Shown here: positions 62,301 through 64,000 of the stretch, in pieces
Position numbering within the stretch: position 1 is the first letter of the stretch
Layout: every line of letters begins with the position of its first letter
Source: Gardnerella swidsinskii
GTDB lineage: Bacteria > Actinomycetota > Actinomycetes > Actinomycetales > Bifidobacteriaceae
DNA length: 64,000 nucleotides
Assembly (NCBI RefSeq): GCF_003397705.1
Contig: NZ_QJVB01000004.1
Coordinates: forward strand, 1-64,000
Direction: 5' to 3'
Made by a program: the position numbers and the translations under genes
The notes under the pieces: model-generated
What the model was told of the DNA's origin: nothing
The model's input: the letters and a program-made list of their open reading frames with translations, nothing else
Databases searched by the model: none

Positions 62301-64000
62301 CACGTGCTTGCGGCTTTGGTTTTGCAAACGCGTGAAGGTGCTAGCGTGCGCGGTGAAAATCTTGCGCAACTTTCAACTGATCCTGCAAAGAATACTGCTG
62401 CAGCTGACGCTTTAATCGACGCAGCAATTCAGCAAGTTGCACAAGCTCACGGCGTTAGCGTTTCTCAGCCTGGTGCTGCTGGCGCAGCCGGTGGTGCTGT
62501 TGTTGATTCTGCAGCTCTTGACGCTTTTGCGCAGCAAGTTGTTGGCGCAGACGGCGTACTTGCTGCAACTGCTAAGTTTGTGCTAGCAAAGCTTGGTGTT
62601 GAAGCTCCTAAAGCAGAAACTGAAAGTGACGAAAATGCTGCTGTTGTAGCTGCTGTTGAAGCAGAATTAGGTGCGGATTGGCCAAAGCAAGTGGCTCCTC
62701 GATTTGATGAGCGAAAAGCGATTCTTTTCGACGACCGCTGGGCTTCGGCTCGCGAAGACGTTGCTCGCTTGTACTACAAGTATGCCGGAAAGAATGTTGA
62801 TATTCAGGTAAATGAAGTTTCTGAAATCTTAAATGATTTTGGTAGTTTCCTCGGTGCCGGGGAAGCAGTAGCTTCGGAAGCTGAGTGGTTTGCAAGTCTT
62901 TCTAAATCTCGCGAATTAAACAATCTTGCAACAATATTTAATGGTATTGCTCGCGATTCTCGCACTAAACTTGCACAAAACAACGCCGATACTGCTCAAG
63001 CAACTCGTTTTGCAGGAGAAGTTGCAGTAGTTACAGGCGTTGCTCCTAACTCGATTGCTGCTCGCGTAGTAACGGGTTTGCTTAAGGGTGGAGCTACGGT
63101 TATTGCAACTTCGCACAGTTTCAAGCCGAGCGTTAAGTCTTGGGCGAAGAAAGCGTATCGCGAAAACGCTCAAATGGGCGCAAAGTTGTGGCTTGTGCCA
63201 GCAAACTTGTCTAGTTATCGCGATGTCGATGCGCTTGTAAAGTGGGTTGGCACGGTTTCAAAGAAAGTAAGTGGCGCAACTACTACTATTTTGAAGCCTG
63301 CTTATGAGCCGAGCATGTTCTTCCCGTTTGCAGCTCCTCCAGTTCACGGTACTTTGTCTGATTCTGGTTCGCTTTTTGAATCGCAATCGCGCTTAATGCT
63401 GTGGGGAGTGGAGCGTGCAATCGCTGGATTTGCGCAGATTGGAGCAGATACAGATGTACAACATCGTATGCACGTTGTGTTACCTGGCTCTCCAAACCGC
63501 GGTATGTTCGGCGGCGACGGTGCTTACGGCGAAGTCAAGAGTGCTTTCGACGCGATTGTGAACCGTGCGCATGCGGAAAGCGTGTGGTCGGATCGCGTGA
63601 CTTTCGCGCATCCTAAGATTGGATGGGTGCGTGGAACCGGCTTAATGGGCGGAAATGATCCGCTTGTGGCTGTAGTTGAGCGTCACGGATTAACTACCTA
63701 CTCTACGCAAGAAATGGCAGATCGTTTGCTCGATTTGTGCACGAAGGAAGCGCGAGAGCAGGCAGCAATTGCGCCTTTGGATGTTGATTTTACGGGCGGA
63801 TTAGGCAAGGAGCCTCTTGATTTGAACGCGCTTCGTGCAGAAGCGTTGGAAGATCAGAAGCGTGCTGAAGTTGCGGAAGAAGCGGTGGAAGCTGTAGAAG
63901 AAGCTGCAGAATCTTCTGCTAAATCAACCAACAAAGCACTTCCAACTCCTTACGTGCCAACTCAGCCGCGAGTCAACTTGGCTGATTGGAAGAACGTAAC
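56394..64000 (+). CDS. fas: Type I fatty acid synthase (partial, runs off the right edge)
   Basis: At least 2535 codons are open from ATG 56394 (after GAAGGAAAC) with no stop to the window end. Domain order follows the fused fungal/actinobacterial FAS: acetyltransferase with GHSQG (Ser121), enoyl reductase (about 400-750, AGGGIGTPERAADY), dehydratase of MaoC type (about 1285, DFNPIHTS and APLVHGM), malonyl/palmitoyl transferase with GHSLG (Ser1494), carrier domain with the phosphopantetheine serine at 1883 or 1884 (NGVSSRRNQ), and ketoreductase (from about 2205, VVTGVAPNSIAARVV). The ketosynthase should follow beyond the edge. It uses malonyl-CoA from the carboxylase just upstream. Confidence 0.95.
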   Translation, partial: MTTYFFDQLANNPHALVFAGQSTPWVEALRELGSDEELNAELHEYEVGAKALLSPIYSELLANAGGDINVFDALENKHINAANALLSVPGITLAQFGAVRDLTNLGYNFEVNKPCAVLGHSQGVIAAEMVKARIKAKSWQKARAQIEELLAIAYLIGAAGDRESRMLEITGDGEHTPMLSLKGVTKKQAEALISRVERTRGEVSIAVKNAYNHVVIAGYPEDMEAVANEAQKETKRSKKLREMKVRGGAVFAPVAEYLDVTVPFHSPMLQSAVEQVVEWASEAGLNTTVARELADAVLVTPVDWATQIGEVLEQNDARSLWILDMGPSEVLGKLTGVLVQGTSAGIVEAATLRSRAELSTADSASEPERMGCWADFAPRVIDTPAGRKVLTKFSKLTGKAPVLLAGMTPTTVEPEIVAAAANAGYWAELAGGGQVTAEVFDRHMKSLENQLREGATIEFNAMFMDRYLWNLQFGSKRIVPKKRQSGAPIDGVVISAGIPELDEAKELVASLQADGFPYVTFKPGTVDQIRQVVRIAKAVAPATIIVQVEGGAAGGHHSWESLDDLLMTTYAQVRECENLVLVAGGGIGTPERAADYISGEWANEYGLPNMPVDAVMIGTAAMTAKEAHTSPEVKRMLVETPGIAMPKSSSIEGFDEDPFAPLGERWVPSGKVIGGVTSGLSHLHADIYELENASARCGRLLVHMMKHPEELEVRRDEVIEALNSTAKPYFGDVESMTYAQFAQRFLDLAYPWVDPTYVDRYMHLLQRIEARLINQDSGEFTSILPSIEEVSKHPQAALYTLIDVLPQAREMNVVPMDAAWFPTLVREYPKPMPFVPVIDNDLLRWWGQDQLWQSEDSRYSADAVRVIPGPISVAGITTMDEPIADILGRFEAAMLNRAEFGSETGVEAENKENAASKSSKSAFSQIADAKNVEAYVRACPNISWVGHVTANPAYGTSLGDENYVITVTSSNNDVISLDLDIKLDTFWDNQENQEAQNAAKHSTKNAANSLKRKHAVRDIVIPLTVDASQAGIIPVVDRERLPKHVYEMLAATAGIGNTAITGDVLDAMPKVETVKEDGSLAKLPEDLLAEGYRDFPFGLVHSSYTFSRNLGIDHESATAGRLPDGLLASRIVPDALVGPAWPTIYSALGSVMVDGYPIIEGLLNAVHLDHLVELDVDAEDFKKYVDKRINLLGWAEPYAESASGRVVTIHVVHTAADGTRLAHETERFAIRGRSFSNALPAPAAQYGEAAGLHGYEIEDTPRRALRRVVVRAPHDMTAFARTSGDFNPIHTSKRGAAISGLSAPLVHGMWLSATAQHVAQAVDEKGARYELIGWSYNMYGMVQLDDEVEITVERVGKVRRGGLALEVTCRVDGQIVSKASALTRAPRAAFVYPGQGIQKQGMSLDERAKSPAVRDTWERADKLTREKLGFSILAVVRDNPKELTAHGVTYHHPEGLLNLTQFTQVALATVAFAQTARLREAGCDIWPAYFAGHSLGEYNALSSFAQIIPLETVLELVFHRGSTMHHLIERDAQGRSNYRMGALRPNQFGVSDEGVNAYVEGISKATGEFLQIVNYNLAGQQYAIAGTIKGLKALAADASKRAKEYGGKPPFMFVPGIDVPFHSRILRKGVPEFRDKLDSLLPKHIDYSVLIDRYIPNLVACPFELTREFAQKILDVVPSERIEAALEDETTWKSYAEDEQKLGRLLLTELLSWQFASPVRWIETQALMFADRARGGLGVEEYVEVGLGNAPTLANLGAKTLALPEFSGEKVTVYNVGRDEGRVYMTDTDSLVPEVFTEEDSQEASSTADATADPAAPAANVVSAAPAAAPSAQVANAAASGPVADLPFKASDAISMLIAYSAKIRLDQIGDTDTTDTLTNGVSSRRNQLLMDISSELGVASVDGAAEAPMSALKKLVDSVAPRYKAFGAVLSDIVRERLRALFGAAGVKPAQIDKRISEVWQLGEGWRAHVLAALVLQTREGASVRGENLAQLSTDPAKNTAAADALIDAAIQQVAQAHGVSVSQPGAAGAAGGAVVDSAALDAFAQQVVGADGVLAATAKFVLAKLGVEAPKAETESDENAAVVAAVEAELGADWPKQVAPRFDERKAILFDDRWASAREDVARLYYKYAGKNVDIQVNEVSEILNDFGSFLGAGEAVASEAEWFASLSKSRELNNLATIFNGIARDSRTKLAQNNADTAQATRFAGEVAVVTGVAPNSIAARVVTGLLKGGATVIATSHSFKPSVKSWAKKAYRENAQMGAKLWLVPANLSSYRDVDALVKWVGTVSKKVSGATTTILKPAYEPSMFFPFAAPPVHGTLSDSGSLFESQSRLMLWGVERAIAGFAQIGADTDVQHRMHVVLPGSPNRGMFGGDGAYGEVKSAFDAIVNRAHAESVWSDRVTFAHPKIGWVRGTGLMGGNDPLVAVVERHGLTTYSTQEMADRLLDLCTKEAREQAAIAPLDVDFTGGLGKEPLDLNALRAEALEDQKRAEVAEEAVEAVEEAAESSAKSTNKALPTPYVPTQPRVNLADWKNV

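Overview
The window is AT-rich for an actinobacterium and carries a Bifidobacteriaceae gene set: a giant type I fatty acid synthase next to acyl-CoA carboxylase genes, birA and bioY, an RNase E with a long Arg/Asp/Ser-rich N-terminus, rplU-rpmA-obgE-proB, and tRNA-Trp-secE-nusG. Gene order, base composition and family content suggest Gardnerella. This is inference from memory of the family; no database search was run. No rRNA, IS transposase or CRISPR array was seen.

Positions 1-10432: a nicotinamidase-like hydrolase, then a six-gene metal-uptake locus. It encodes three surface proteins built from the actinobacterial 'anchored repeat' domain, a ZnuA/MntC-type lipoprotein with the same domain inserted in it, an ATPase and a permease. 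Its promoter carries a Fur/Zur-type box between the -35 and -10 elements. Positions 10453-18725: housekeeping genes plsC, gpsA, ddl, a CPBP protease, hom, thrB and a Maf-Nudix fusion.

Positions 18687-20919 are accessory: a KilA-N gene flanked by a 150-bp direct repeat, and a small toxin-antitoxin-like pair. After an AEC transporter comes rne, the rplU-rpmA-obgE-proB block, an aminotransferase and tRNA-Trp-secE-nusG.

Positions 32385-38120 form a sortase-dependent pilus cluster (LPNTG protein, LPATG backbone pilin, class C sortase). Its promoter has 11 G directly against the -10 box. A second surface-protein gene (44259) has a promoter of the same design with 9 G. This suggests two phase-variable promoters. 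Positions 38170-42063 and 45195-47088 are accessory: a DUF4143 ATPase, an ORF6N/PLD-like protein, a frameshifted Panacea gene with an intact paralogue, a HEPN-type Abi gene, an RHH protein and several repeat families. rplK-rplA lies between these two stretches.

Positions 47112-64000 hold a PucR/FasR-like regulator, a large membrane protein, birA, bioY, the acyl-CoA carboxylase alpha and beta genes, and a fatty acid synthase that runs off the right edge. Together these supply biotin, attach it to the carboxylase, make malonyl-CoA and build fatty acids. A dispersed repeat whose central hairpin keeps its pairing while its sequence changes occurs at 1-115, 43690-43868 and 51508-51723.
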